Assembly (NCBI GenBank): GCA_013398055.1
Contig: VZRS01015024.1
Coordinates: 1 to 64,000, forward strand
Origin: Ifrita kowaldi
Lineage: Eukaryota; Chordata; Aves; Passeriformes; Cinclosomatidae
Direction: 5' to 3'
Length of the DNA: 64,000 nt
Below are positions 1-13,409 of this stretch, one piece after another (position 1 is the first letter of the stretch; every line of letters begins with the position of its first letter). Both the position numbers and the translations under genes were made by a program. The notes beneath the pieces were generated by a model. The model searched no databases, was not told the DNA's origin, and was given only the letters and a program-made list of their open reading frames with translations.

Positions 1-1253
1 AAGCCCAGAGCTCCAGGGACAGTCACAATGCGAAAGGCAGTCCTGCTTGTCTCAAAGCAAATCGAACTGTCTTGCACAAGTTCCCAGTCATACTTCAGAG
101 CACTTTGGGGCTTTTTTTCCAGAAGCATCACAATCCCCTGGATTATTGGCTTACACCCTTAGTTCAGTTTGCTGTCAGGAACCAGGAAATTGAATGAATT
201 CACCTGTTAGTCATGTGAGGGTTTGGCTCTTAAAAGCTGGAAGTTTTGGCAACAGCCTTGGAAACAGTGAAGCCACTTGATGGATGTTTCAGCTTTGTCA
301 ATGTCTGCCTGTCATACAGGAGGAGCAAACAAAAGCTGTAGTGGCTTCAAGACTAAGCTGGTAGCTTGTGTCCCTCTTGGTACCAGCCTGTCATTACATC
401 TTCTACCTGATGCTATTCTAACACTAATTGTTAATTTTAATTATTCCTTTGCTGTTAGAAAGGACTTTATTCAAAAATACACCACTCCTTATTTACAAAT
501 ATAATTTCTTACCCCCTTTATTATAAAATGGAAAATTATGCATTGGAATGACACGAGCGAGTGTGATTTTTCTTTAATGTCCCTTATTTTTGCTAATGAA
601 TTTTAATCTTCGAAGAGAAGTAATGGCATGATTTCCTCCAGGGAGCCAACAGCCTGAAGGAAGTTATGTTCTTGGTAGTCATCACTTATCTTCCCCATCA
701 GTGGAAGCCCTTGGTAGCCTGGACTGTCACCCATGGTGCTGGCACTTGCTCTGGCAGCCATCAGGAGTATTTGCAAATGAGACAGTGAGGAGACCAAGGT
801 TCAGTTTAAATGAGACAGTTTAAAGACCGAGGTTCCAAAAATAATAAGCATTTTTGATTCTCCTTTTTCTACACTGTCTGGTTGCTTTATGAATGTGAGG
901 CTAATTACTTTCGTTTGTGGACAGTAGAGCTAACAGCTACAAGGGGATGTTTTAAAATTCTAACAAACCACTACTAATACCCTACTTGTGTACACTTTTA
1001 ATTCAAATTGCTCGGTAGAACCTGGTCATTTCACCATGATGTTGCTAGAGCTTTAGCAATTCCTGCTTTTGATAACCAGTAGTTAACATGTAAGTGTAAG
1101 TGTTAAAAGGATCTTCATGTTCTTTTTAGTTTAGCTGGGATCGGGATGACTTTTCTTTAAAACTTTAATGTTTTAAAGTCTGTGTCTGTTGGCTTTTTGC
1201 AGACCTGCTTGTTTTGTGACCATTTTCATTGATGTGCTTTCCTTTTCCTGCAG
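1..1253 (+). other. ANK3: ANK3 intron, 3' part (upstream exon lies outside the window)
   Basis: This non-coding stretch ends in a pyrimidine-rich acceptor (…CTTTTCCTGCAG) directly before the ZU5 exon. No exon, RNA gene or recognisable transposable element was seen. The short open frames here have no ankyrin similarity and no splice context, so they are treated as chance. Confidence 0.85.
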
Positions 1254-1478
1254 TTTCCTGGTTAGTTTTATGGTGGATGCGCGCGGGGGTTCGATGAGGG
1301 GCAGTCGGCACCATGGCATGAGGATAATCATCCCGCCGCGGAAGTGCACGGCGCCCACCCGCATCACCTGCCGCCTGGTGAAGAGGCACAAACTGGCCAG
1401 CCCACCACCCATGGTTGAAGGAGAAGGATTGGCAAGTCGCCTTGTAGAAATGGGGCCAGCAGGGGCACAGTTTTTAGG
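1254..1478 (+). CDS. ANK3: ANK3 exon: first ZU5 domain, with the DAR spectrin-binding motif
   Basis: This exon encodes the core of the first ZU5 domain (ZU5N) of ankyrin-G, which docks beta-spectrin and ties membrane proteins to the spectrin-actin skeleton. The frame starts on the last base of a glycine codon and reads FLVSFMVDARGGSMRG. The Asp-Ala-Arg triplet is at 1276-1284; in ankyrins, alanine substitution of this motif is known to abolish spectrin binding. The exon continues through GMRIIIPPRK and ITCRLVKRHKLA and ends at GAQFLG. It is 225 nt, with acceptor CTGCAG and donor GTGAGT, and ends in phase 2 (GG|). Its last 26 residues resemble the next exon (see findings). The match to known ankyrin-G is nearly residue for residue. 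Confidence 0.97.
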
Positions 1479-2218
1479 GTGAGTTGTTCCGTGAGTTTAG
1501 TTGTTTACGCTCACGTCGCACCTTTCATTCCCTTTATCCTGTGGATCTAAGTAGTTAAACATTGACTCTACCTCATCTGAGCGCGTAACAAAGGCTACTT
1601 AACTTTAAACATTAAAAAATGCCAACCTGCCATTCCTTCTGGAAAGAACCCTTGCATTTTAAGGAGAGTTTTGCCTCTTTGATGACTGCAGGATGGAGAT
1701 GAAGGTAAGGAAAGCCATGGGAAGGCCAGGTCCCACCCCCATCTGATCATGCAACCTGCCTTGGAAGTCAGGAGGAGTCACACACTGAAAACCCAGAGCA
1801 GGTTTTGACCCTCTTGCTTGTAGAGGATCTAGAGCAACAGCACTGTCACAAAGAATTGTCCTGAGGACACCCACAATGACCCAGATATTGAGGTCTGCTC
1901 CCAACATGTGCACGGCTCCCTCTGAAGTTGCTGGGAGCTGTCACCGTCTTGTGGAGCAAAACCATTTGGAGTGACAAGTGACAGTAGGTGGAGCACCTGT
2001 GGTGGTACGAGCAGTACCAGTGCTAGGAACTGACTATTTTTAAAGCTTAAAATAGGGGAAACAATCCACTATGATGTGGCCTTTTTTTTTCCTAATTATA
2101 AATTTTGTTCATTACCGTGAGTGGCACCCTGGTGTAAACTGCTGGTTCTGTCGGGAATGACAGCTTGTTCCTAATTTCCCCTTCTCATTTCTCTTCCTGC
2201 TGCATGGATGTTATTCAG
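1479..2218 (+). other. ANK3: ANK3 intron
   Basis: A 740-nt intron with donor GTGAGTTG and acceptor TTATTCAG. Nothing else was recognised in it. Confidence 0.9.
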
Positions 2219-2317
2219 TAAACTGCATCTTCCTAAAAGTCCTCCCCCTCTAAATGAGGGTGAGAGCATGGTTAGCCGAATCCTGCAGCTTGGTCCACAA
2301 GGAACAAAATTTATTGG
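2219..2317 (+). CDS. ANK3: ANK3 exon: ZU5 segment starting KLHLP (99 nt, phase 2-2)
   Basis: This exon adds 33 residues to the first ZU5 domain. It opens with KLHLPKSPPPLNEGES and ends LGPQGTKFIG. ANK1 and ANK2 carry a very similar segment in the same place, which supports the call. It is exactly 99 nt, begins by completing a GG|T glycine codon and ends on GG|, so including or skipping it keeps frame: either way the next codon is glycine followed by PVIVEIPHF. Acceptor is TTATTCAG and donor is GTAGGATA. Whether it is alternatively spliced cannot be told from sequence, but its symmetry permits that. Confidence 0.95.
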
Positions 2318-4560
2318 GTAGGATATGTACGGAAAAGATACAGAATGTCTACAGTTTTTCTTTTGTTTCCGATTTTTTTGTTATTCCCATTATTTTTTTT
2401 AAGTTTCCTGAAACTTTCAGTTGATTTATGTCACTGAAAGAAAATCATAGTGGCTTGATTTAATATAGCTCTGCTACTACCTTGTGCTTATAGGCATGTA
2501 AAATTCACTGCCAGCATTCTGCTTTCATAACTTCTGTGCTTTTGTAATTTTTTAAATTTGAAGTGTTTCTACTGCATTAAATACGTTTTAATACACAGTG
2601 GCAGTCCTTTAAGTTCAACCCTGTGGTAGAGAAGGTATTTACAGGCCTCCAGTGAGACTGTTTTGGGAAGAGCATTTGTAAAATATGATCGCATAAAGTC
2701 TATTATTTATGAAAGATAATTTAGGAAAAAAATGTTATCAAGTGAATGAATTGATTCAGCAAGATTGGAGAAATGCTAACCTTTTCAGCCTGCAAGAGGC
2801 ATCTTGTTAAAATAAATTTACGAAGCCAAGTATGCTACCCAAAGGAACTGCAGTGTATAGTCTAAACATGTAAGGATGTTTCCCTATGTTTTTGATTGTT
2901 GTTTTCAAACCATATTGTGAAATTTATTGCATTAGGTTTTCAAAATATTGGTGAGTGTTTGGTGTTCCAAACCTGTTCAATACCTTCTCACTGAGTATTC
3001 TCGTTAAATGTCATGCACAAAATTGTGTGGTTTCTAAATATTTACAGAGACAGTATCTGAAATATTAGCCTGCAAAGATTGTACTACAGCGTTAGTTTTC
3101 AGCTTGTGCTCTTTTTGAACTGGAGTGTAAATATCTTAAGCAATGCATTTGAATTTTTTATATTTTCTTGCTGTGCACAATGGGAGAGAGCAGCTACATT
3201 CCTGATTTTTTTGTTAAAGATATTGAGACTAGAAAAATAGACTGGGTGTTCCTAAAAGCGTCTAAAATATATATTAATTAAATGCTTTTTATCGTTTTCA
3301 TGGGGAAAAAAAGACTAACTCTTCTCCCTGGGAATTTAATGTGCAAACTGGGCTTCCAGCTAGTTTATTTTTCCCCATGGTGGCTGTTGTGACTTCATGC
3401 TCAAGTGATGGATTGGTTGATGCACCCAGCCACCTGGCAGGTGTACGGTACCCCAGAAACGCTGCACACTTCTCCCATCATGCGGCGCTGCTTTTAACCA
3501 AGTTGTTACAAAGCAGTTAAACCCTCTACAACCTCTGTAGGAAAATAATGATACTGTCTATTTAAATGTCTTAAAGCTGCATAATCCATAAATGTTCACT
3601 TACTGTGTGATTTCAGTCGGTTTGTGTTAGCATACCTTAAAATGCATATCCTGCCTGTGCAGTGTTTGGCAGCAGTGTCTGTTGTGTTGAGGAATGGCAC
3701 ATGAAGTGAGTGGTGGTTTCTGTCGGTCGTTCATACAAACTGTTCAGTGATGCACTTGCAGTCCTCTGTTGAAGGTACTTTGTCTGGTGACTCAGGTGTA
3801 TTATTAACCACCTTCTCATTCCCTTCCCTTCCCCCCAAAATGTTTGACAGTAACTAATATCAATGTGGTCGTGATGTTGTTCAACCCAGAGAAATCCATT
3901 CTGAAAGGATCTAACGATTCCCCAGTGATGTTTGCTGTGCAGAGGTTGCAGCTGTGATGCTGGGCATGAGAACCAGAAAGTGGAGCTAAAGAAAAACAGT
4001 CTCTTTTATTTCACAGGAGCTGCATCAACAGAGAGCCAGGGAGAGCTTTGAAAACTTTGGGACTTAGTTTGAAGTTCAAAATCTATATAAGTGCATGGTT
4101 CCTGTTACAGTCAGTGGCTGTTGCATGCATTGGGATAGCCAGACTGCTTCTGAACTGACTTTGTCCCTTCAAACTCTCTGAGCCAAATCCAAATTTTGAC
4201 TGTGCTAATGCCAGTTAAAAGTCAGCAGTGCTGTGTGTGCTGGAGGCAGGTTGGATCCCCTAAACCCTGGGATAAATGAACAAGGAGAACTCTCCTTACT
4301 AAAAGTTGCCACTATTTTTTTCATGGAGGCAGGTATTTAAAAAGATTTGCACTAAATGAGCTATATATTAGTACTTTCAATTTATCCATTAGTTACAGTT
4401 TAAATGATAAAGGATTGTGCAGCTTTGGCAATTTTAAAAACGTTTTTACCGTAACAGCGCTAACTATTTAAAATTACTGTAGTTTTCTTAAAGACCCATA
4501 GAAAATTAAGGGCAGTGAGGAAATAGAGGGTTAAAAATAACACGATTCCTTTTTCTCTAG
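2318..4560 (+). other. ANK3: ANK3 intron
   Basis: A 2.2-kb AT-rich intron, donor GTAGGATA, acceptor TTTTTCTCTAG. No exon or recognisable repeat family was seen. Confidence 0.88.
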
Positions 4561-4715
4561 CCCTGTCATAGTGGAAATCCCACACTTTGGATCAATGCGA
4601 GGCAAGGAAAGAGAGCTGATCGTACTCCGAAGTGAGAACGGTGAAACGTGGAAGGAGCACCAGTATGACAGCAAACATGAAGACTTAACTGAAATACTCA
4701 ATGGCATGGATGAAG
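4561..4715 (+). CDS. ANK3: ANK3 exon: end of first ZU5 domain
   Basis: This exon encodes PVIVEIPHFGSMRGKEREL, then VLRSENGETWKEH and LNGMDE, the C-terminal strands of ZU5N and the start of the linker to the second ZU5 domain. It is 155 nt, entered in phase 2 (GG|C) and left in phase 1 (G|AG). The sequence matches mammalian ankyrin-G almost exactly and differs mildly from ANK2 (IPHFGSMRG here, IPHFAALRG there), which supports ANK3 over its paralogues. Acceptor CTCTAG, donor GTAAAT. Confidence 0.97.
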
Positions 4716-7700
4716 GTAAATATTGTCTCAAAGCTTTAGCAAGCTTTGCCTTTGTGAAGGCTTGCTAACACGGGCTGACTAGAGCAAACTAAAGTAAAAC
4801 AGTGCAGGGGATGTCTGACTTCAGGGAATGCAGTGTGTGTCCCATATTAAAGTGATGGAAAGAGTGTGAGGAGGAATTGTTCCGCAGTGGCCTGGAGACA
4901 TCCTGAAATGTGCGGTGAATTTTAGTCTGAAGTCTTGCCAAGTTTAAGCGGAGTTGCACAGTTGCTTTCCAGCACGAATTTGAGAATAACACCCAGCTGG
5001 AGGTACACGTGTCTCTGCTGCTCAGGCAGGGCCACGGGAAGGTCGTTCCAAACCAAGGATGAAGTGTAAATATCAGCTGTGTCGGGCTTCCCCACAGACC
5101 TCGGCCCGTAGAGCATTCTTATTTCAAATGGTGGTGTTAGAGACCGCCTCCCACAAGTACACAGCCTGCCTTCCTGGTGCCCCTCTGGGAAGTCTGGCTC
5201 CTTTGTTTTGCTTGAATATTGCTGTTTAGGTGAGAGTCCCTCAAGATGAGGGGATTCAGCTGTGCAACTCCATCAGAAGATGCTGTCACAGATGGTCCCT
5301 GAAGGCAAACAGTGGGCAAAGCCAGGCTGTGGGGCTGCAGTGATTCCTTGGCACCACTGCTTTCTTTTCCTAGCAAGCATTTTTCAATACTTGTGCTGAT
5401 AAAATATTGCTTGGGCTCTTTGCATCTGAGTGTGAATGAAACAGTTTGTGGTGTGAACTTTGGCTTTCTGTAAGGGTTTATCCACAGGATTTTCTCTGGA
5501 GAACCTCCTACAGAAAGTCGTAGTGTGATAGGGTACAAGCTGCAGGAAAGTGCTTTCATTATCAGCAAAAGCACGTGAAGGAAATGATGAGGCTGTGGAT
5601 GGCAGCTCTGAGAGGTGTCTGTGGGGGAGCTCTGCCTTTGATTTTGGCCTCTCCTTGTTTGACAAGGGCAGCAAAAGGCACACCTTGGGAATGTGGAGAG
5701 TTGTGCTGTTGTGAGGGTCTCTCTGGGCATCTGAAATTCAGCATTTTTACCAATTTCCTGATCATCTGGGAATGGAGACAGCAGGATAGGCTTGACTTCA
5801 AAGTATTTGAACTGCACGTAAGCTTGTACAAACACAGTGCAACAGCAAAGATCTGCTTGTTACATGATGATCTATGGGAGCTATTTATTTCAAAATAAAC
5901 GTAATAGAACCAACCAAACAGGAGGGCAGAAACACTGCAAGTGTTTGTCAGTGGGTTTGGAAAAATAAAATACATCTCATCACAGGAGGGTACCTAAAAG
6001 CAGTGGAACAGGCAAGAGATGGACATGGTCCAGGATAGTATGGCTTGGGGAATTATGATTGCTGCAGGATCGAATGCAGTAGCTGCAGCCTTTCAAAAAG
6101 AAAAATCTCACCACTGCCCCTCCTTCTCTGCACGCTGGCATGAGATGAGAAGTGATGATTTGGTATTTGGGTGAAGCTGTGGTGCCTTGTCAGGGGTGAG
6201 TGGTCAGCACTGATCAGCAGCTTGCTTATTTGCTTCATGAGCTTTTCAAACTGAGCTTAGTTTGATTTGGGGATAGGAAATCTGGGCACAGAAATACTGT
6301 TCTGAAGTGCTGTAGCTTGCAGCGCTTACAAAAGAGTTCACATATGGCTAAATTGACATTTTACAGAGATGAGCTCAATAAACAAAAACACTTTGAGTGT
6401 GGTGGGCATGAAGCCCTCAGTACTTAGAGCCTAAAATAATAAGCTTCACAATGTAGAGCCACAGGACAACTTTCTGATCTACTGAGCATTTCAGGTGGCT
6501 CTTTCCATCTGGGGACCTGCTGTTTGAGGTTAGTGGGTGTAAGTACAGCCAAGTAATCACAGAAAGCATGATGGACATTATTCTGTTAGAGTGAAAATAT
6601 TTGACACCTTAAAAGCCAAACCTCAGGAATGGCTTTTACAAATCCAGGCAATCATTTGTGAGAGGAAAAGGAAAAAAAGTACTGCAGAAACATCCACTGT
6701 GCTGATTATTTGTTCAGTTCATTTTAGCTTAATCCTTCTCTAGCTAGGAAAACAAAATTAAAAAAACCCACCCTGCATTAAAATAGTGCAAGGGTTTTGG
6801 CAAAATTCCACTCTAGTTAAATGACACCTTTTCAGTGTAAAATGTCTTCCAAACAATGAAAAAAAAAATTACAGATTTGTAGAATTGAGTGGGTTGGGAT
6901 CTTTTTCATCTGAACTTTTACTGGTTTGTTACAAAATACGAGTTAGACTTGGTTCTGGGAGAGTATCTCGCATCTCAGAAGCCATAACTTTGGAAGAAGT
7001 TTTATTCCAGGTATGAACTCTGGAGGCAGAAGCAAGCTTTAATTTAAATAAAAAGCAGCCACATACTCATTTAGAGAAATTTAGTGTGTCTTTGCAAGAA
7101 AACTCATCTGCATAATCATCTCTAAGTGTCAGGAGGTGCTGCAGGAGTGCCCATTTTCTGTTAGAAGCAGCTCTGCCAGACCTGCTGTGATCACGAGTCC
7201 TTTCCTACCCGTGTAGTGAAGGAGGGCAATCAGACCTTTATTCCCAGCTCCTTAATACGCCGAGTTTTAACGGTGCAGTTTGCTCCTCTGTTTTGTCGTG
7301 CCTGTTTTGCTCTCGCCCGTAGCCAGCAGGGATGAGAGCAAGGACATCCTGGCTCCTGGCCCTCCCTGGGGACTGCCGAAAACCTGCTCTCTACTGGGAG
7401 CAGCACCATCTGCTGGGAAACCTCGTCCTAGACCCAAAATAATCCCGAGCAGGAGGCACCGCTCCAGGGCTAATGCAGGATTAAATAACATCAGAACTTT
7501 TGGGTTATTATCATGAGAGAACAATGAACCATGATGTAAAGAGCCCGTTTTTCTTTGGTGCAATCAGGCTTCTGCTTAAATAGGTTTTATTTTAAGGATG
7601 GTGCTGTACTCTAGGCAAATACAGGGCTGAGGGAATGCAGGGAACTTGGCATTTTCAGGAGTAGCAGGAGTGTGGCTCCGAACACAAGGGTAGCAATTCA

Positions 7701-10700
7701 CAGTTCTTGGCCATGTTACGTTTATTTATATTTAAATCAAATAAAATATTTGTATTTTTTGAATTGATTATCTTTTTAGGAAGAAGCTCTCTGTCTTGTA
7801 GTTGGTAAATACATTACATTTTCAGTCAGGCTCCTTTTAGGTATAACTCGTGTTTGCCTTTAACATTCCTGCACCCTTTAGAGGTACCCTTAGACGAACT
7901 GTGGGCACAAATGCACACATTAGGGTAGATAATCTTTTAACAGTGATTTGCAAGCCAGTTAGTGAGCCAAGAAATGCAAATGTTTGTGGCTACAGTGAGC
8001 TTGCAGCTGCACGGTGTGGTTTCAGATGGGAAGCAGGAGTTTTTACATAACTGCATCGACAGATCAAACCAGAGTGTGACCTTGTTTATACTTGAAGTTT
8101 AAAATACCACCATAAATCACTTGACAGTGATTTTGCCACATCTCCAAGAAAAGTTTTTAAACATATTGCTGTTGAACTGTAGTTGTGAATGGCAAGATAA
8201 AATACTGCACAAAAACAGACATAGAAGACACTGGCTTATTTGAGGATGAAACATCCTTGTGGCACTGGGAGTGTCTGGTTGTGTATGTGAAACACCGAGG
8301 CTGGCAGGGTGGGTCTGGTTACCAGCACCTTCCTGCCCTCCTCAGCTTCTCCTTGCTCTTTGCCCCTTGCCATGTGCTCTCCCTGCCTCCATCCCCCTCC
8401 TGTATTTTTATCCATGTGGAAGCTGCCTCCTGTATGCTGTGCTTTTAGTGCAGCAATTCCTTAATGGGCACATCTCTCCATGGGGAAAATGGAGATCCTG
8501 TGGTCTGTGCACGGTGACAAGCTCAGCTCTGCTCCAGCCAGGACTGAGGGAAGGCTGCACAGCTCAGAGAGCTGTTCAGGCTGGGAAATGCAAGTGAGAT
8601 TTGCTTTTTCAGTGCTAGCAAAATTCTTTTGAGGCCCCGGCAAGGGAAACCAGATACCAGATCACACAAAGACACCTTGAAACTCATGAAACAGCCAGGT
8701 GTTCCTGTGACTTGTCTTGCTCTATTTCCAGTCCGAAGATTCTCACTCGGTGTTACCTTATCTGAAAGTAAAAAAAGAAAGGTATTAGATGTGGATGAAG
8801 TCGATCCACAACTGCCTCTCACCAGACAGAACTGGTGTGATTGCTTTCCTTGACCTGAGACAGCCTGTGTGAGGTCCCTCTCTGACCTTGGAGGACATGG
8901 CTGGGTTTCTCTTCTCCCATCCAGGAGCCTTAACATCCATGTGGCAGCATGCACCAAAGAGTGGGGAGGTGTGATGTTCTTCTCCTCCCTCCCTCCTTCC
9001 CCTCTCTCCATCTCCTCTCTCCTCCATCGCTCCCACCAAACCATCCCAGGATAAGTGCACCATACACATGGGTGGCAGGACAAGAGCTCTGAGCACATTA
9101 TATTCACAGTACCTTCCTCTTGACTCCCTGAAGCTGAATGGCTGTAGGTGTTCTTGGGCTGTAAGCTCAAGCCTGGGAGACAGTGACATTGGGAGATTCT
9201 CCCCAGTTCTGCCTCTAACCTTTCTGCTTTGCCTGTCCCTGCTTCGCTATCCCTGTCTGTGAGGTGGGGTACACAGCATACTTCTCTGTGGCTAAACCCC
9301 CCTTTCTTCCAAAACCCAACCATACAACCAAAAATGCTTTGAGGTTTATCACTGAAACACTTGGCCCAGGAATGAAGTGTCAGCAGCTGAGGAAAATAGT
9401 AATGATGATATCTCCCTCTGTAAGATGCAGAAGGTGTGTTCAGGAAACGTGACCTCTCCCAGGACTAGTTTTCCCTGTCCCATTACTTCTGTCCTGCTAA
9501 TGCTGCATTTCTCAGGGCAGTAAGAGAGGTGGTTTGATTGCTCATCATCTTTTTCTTTTTCTGTTAGAGGGCAACTTCATACAGAAGCTTACATATGTAT
9601 TATCCAAACATAACCTCCCTATATATAGTCCAACTCCTCTCCATGCCTGACTGCTGCTCTGCCACTCTTAATCTTCACATCTTCTTCCTCCTCTGAAGGA
9701 GAGTGCCTGCCAGGCTCAAAGGACTTTGAAATGTTCTTGTATAAACCACTGTTTTTCTCCTTCAGGAGAATTTTAATTATCCTTCATTTCTGTGAGCATT
9801 TTACAGTGTTTTTTTTTCTCTAGCAACAAACAGGAGATGATTAGGATTTACCAATCTAGATTATACCTGCCTGGGAGTTTAAGAATCCAGTTTGTCTCCT
9901 GCACAAGCCATTGCTTCCAGAGGCTGCAGGCAGAATGCCTAATTCATTAGAGGGCTTCTGATATCAATCTCTGAGTCAAAGTAAATGGAAGCTGACATTA
10001 TGATAAGAAATTATCCACTTCTGGTAGGTACATATGATCCACAGCAGCACTGTGTGATTAATCCAAACTACCTGCTGAATGTTTTAAAATGGAAAACTGA
10101 CATTTTACCAAATTTACATCCTAATTCTTTTGGAACTGTAATTGAGCTTACACATTTAGCAGAGGAAAATGTCTCAGTCACAAAGTATTTTACAAGCGTC
10201 TTTTGTCTTAGTGTTATTTCTGGTCTTTCTGTTTTCTCTTGCTGGATCTGATAAAAATGTCATCTTTGGAGGAACAAACTTTATTTAGAGGTTCCCTTTT
10301 TAAGGAGGAAAATAAGAGCTGAAATTTGTGGAGTGCTGCAATGAAACCCAATTACAAGAGATTAAAATGCCAAGTGCAAGAAGTTACAAGGAGAAATGCA
10401 TGACAGTTACATAATGATCTCCCGCTGTGTATAGTGTTTATATCACAGGGATTTCACCAATGCATTTGGGGTTTCACTAGTGCAAAAAAAAAATATATAT
10501 ACCTACATACACATATAGTTGCAAAAGTAGTTCTATTTTTGTTGTATCACAGAGTTTTCCCGAGTGCACATATGGGGAAAACTGTCATGTACTTAGCTAA
10601 TTAATAGTACTCTGTGCACCTTTCTGAGCCCTGGTGACCCTACAAGCTGGGAGTGTGGCTGAGAGCACTGATGGTTGATGACCTGATTCTGTTTCAGTTG

Positions 10701-11475
10701 TGTCTGAGGATGCATTAAGGTTCTCTGGGAGCTGAGGGGCACACTGCAGTTATTTTGGGGCAGATAACCAAATGGCTGGAAGCCTGATGTGGAAGGGAAG
10801 CTTGCTGTTGGTTCAGCTCACTGGTGGTGGTGGGAGACAGAGCTCTGTCACTTCCACAGTTTCGTGGAGAGTCTGGTCAGGACTTTTTGGATGCCAGTCT
10901 GGGAAATAAGTGTCTCAGGTGCCTTAGGTGGCCACGCTCTCGATGGCACACCTGATGGGAAGGGAGAGAGTTCATGAACTGACTCTGATATCCTGTGGTT
11001 TTCTGTATGTTAGAGCTATATGAGGTCAGAGGCTGGGAATAATCTGAAGGTGGGCACAGAAAGATCAGTGCACTTGAGTGCTTTTAGATCAAAATGAAAG
11101 AGGGAAGAAGCTCGACCATCTCCTTCAGCCCTCCCTGGACTTTTGTGCTATGTGACAAACCTGCCATTCTGTGGCAGCTGCTACTGCAGAGGCTGTCACA
11201 CCCAAGTACTTAGGCACCCTAGCAAGTCTTTTTGTCTATTGCTGTTGGCCCTCATTGTCAAGATTTATGCAAAAATTTGCAGAAAAAACAAAGCTTGATA
11301 ATCGATAGCACTGAATGGCTTTCTTTTAATCTCCTGTAGTAGGTAAATAAATAATAATAAAACCCCCCGACCTTCTTAGGCATTTTAAGGCTTATTCAAA
11401 ACCTCACATCACAGCTGTGTGTGGGATGCAGCTGGGCAGGGGGTGCTGAGCGTTTGACCTGTGCTGTGCCCCCAG
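4716..11475 (+). other. ANK3: ANK3 intron (6.8 kb)
   Basis: The longest intron of the spectrin-binding region. It ends in a C-rich acceptor (GCCCCCAG). It contains several chance open frames, the longest being 266 aa on the minus strand at 8523-9323. None has a recognisable domain or splice context. A CT-rich patch lies near 8980-9050. No transposable element was identified with confidence. Confidence 0.85.
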
Positions 11476-11687
11476 AGCTGGACAGCGCGGAGGAGCTGGA
11501 GAAGAAGCGGATCTGCAGGATCGTCACCAAGGACTTCCCCCAGTACTTTGCGGTGGTTTCCCGGATCAAGCAGGAGAGTAACCAGATCGGGCCCGAGGGC
11601 GGGGTGCTGAGCAGCACCACGGTGCCACGTGTCCAGGCCTCCTTCCCCGAGGGAGCTCTGACCAAGAGAATCCGCGTGGGGCTCCAG
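11476..11687 (+). CDS. ANK3: ANK3 exon: linker and second ZU5 domain (ZU5C), N-terminal part
   Basis: The exon starts AG CTG GAC after the G of the previous exon and encodes ELDSAEELEKKRICRIVTKD, then FPQYFAVVSRIKQESNQIGP, EGGVLSSTTVP and FPEGALTKRIRVGLQ. These are the signature strands of the second ZU5 domain, which packs against ZU5N and UPA to form the rigid supramodule. It is 212 nt, enters in phase 1 and exits in phase 0. It is noticeably GC-richer at third codon positions than its neighbours. Donor is GTAAAG; the read-through frame closes two codons into the intron. Confidence 0.97.
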
Positions 11688-13409
11688 GTAAAGGTGCTTT
11701 AGTGTTCACACCTGCAGCTTCCCTAAGTGCGCCCGTCTCGATGCACGGCACTGGAAGCTGCAGAGCCTGCAGCTCCTTAGCAGTGGGCTGTGACAAGGGG
11801 CTTTTTCACTCCTCAGGTCTCAGCTGGCACCTGTCTGCCTGGGCACGCTCGGTGTCCCCCAGGCACAGGTGGTGCACAGTCCTCCTCCCTGTGGCAAAAG
11901 CCCAGCTCCCCTTGGATCACCTCCCTGAGTATTGCTTGGCACCCCAGGAATGGAGAGGGGAAAGCAAGGACCTGGAACCATCACAGCCCCAGCAGCTCTA
12001 CAGCCGCTGTGCAGTCCCTGTCTCCTGTGGCAAAGCAGCAGCCTGTCAACGGGGTCACTGGGCTGCCCTTTGCCACAGGAATGTGTTTGGTAGGATTACA
12101 TGCAGCTGTTTGACAGCTGTTACTGGGTCAAAAACCTCCCATGCACATCTGCTGTGTCTTAGGACGTTCACCACTGGCGTTCCTAGGGATGAAATCTGGG
12201 AAGGGCAAATAGCTTCAACTGTACTTGAATAAACTGCACAGAAAGTGGAGGAATATTCTATAGTATCACTTTACCATGATTTATGGAATCTCCCCTGATG
12301 AGGGAGACTTATAGAGTCCTGGCCAGAAGGTTGAAAAGATGAGANGTTGAAAACAGGCAGAGAAACATTCTCTCCACTTTGGGTTCCCACACGTGGGAAT
12401 AGGAGGCATCTTTGAATTCAGTTAGTTATCACTTAAAATTACCTTAATAGCATGACAAGTCTGATGGGTTCATGAAAAAGAGGTGCTGGTTTGGATTGCA
12501 GTGCTTTACATACACGCTGAAACATTTCTGATAAAGATACTTTATATCTGGAGGATTAAACTTGAGAAAATGGAAGTTCTGCTCTTCTGGTTATCCAGTT
12601 GCCTTCCCGGAGCTCTCCGGTGTGAAGGAAATACGGCATCTCCGTATGCAGTGTTGTGACTGCTGAGACTGCAGTGTAACAGCATGTTCTCTGCATATCA
12701 GAGCACTCTGCAATTTGAATAATAGCAAGTCACGGGTCAGCCTGATTGAAACAGACTTGAAAGCTTAAAAAAATTAAAGAATAAAAAACTCCAAAGGATG
12801 CAAACTCCCATTACTGTGCCAGTCACTTTTGACTGTGGAAAATGGGAAATTGACTTACAAGTCTTCTATAGCTTCGTGATTCTTTATGATTTTGACCCAA
12901 ACAAGTGTTTATTTTCTAATAATCACAGGAAGCACTGAGTACAGAGGTCAGTCAGAGTGCAGTGTTCCTCAAGAGCACGAATCTGTGTTTGGCAGAGATG
13001 TAAGAATTGTCCATCACCTCCAGGAGACAGTGTCTAGTCCTCACTGCTCAAGTGCAAAATAGGCTTCTTTTTGCATTTTGAAATTGTACTTAATGTCAAT
13101 GATCGCTGTAAATTAAGAACAAAACAAAACACGTTCTGAAAAACTTTCAGCAAATACTGCAGAGAACCTTCTGAGATTTAGCTCTACAAGTTAGCTATTA
13201 GGAAGTCAGATGTAGGTTTTTGGATAAAAGATAAACATGAATTGCACTAATAATCACCCTTGAGAGTTACAGGAGAAGGCTTCCTGGGAGAAAAAAAAAT
13301 TAAATTCTACAGAAAACATAAAGAAAATAGAATTATCATTTAGAAAATAGTTCTGCATGTCTATAAACAATTTGTAGCTCCAGTTTAAGTATGTTCCCTG
13401 TGTTGACAG
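11688..13409 (+). other. ANK3: ANK3 intron
   Basis: A 1.7-kb intron with acceptor TGTTGACAG. It holds the only ambiguous base seen in the window (n at 12345). The open frames near 11702-12232 are judged chance. Confidence 0.87.

Noticed and set aside
5137..5835. 232-aa open frame on the minus strand
   Set aside because: Intronic, no known family, no splice or promoter context.
8523..9323. 266-aa open frame on the minus strand
   Set aside because: Inside the 6.8-kb intron, no domain recognised and it spans C/T-rich low-complexity sequence.
12345..12345. Single ambiguous base
   Set aside because: Assembly uncertainty inside an intron, no biological meaning.
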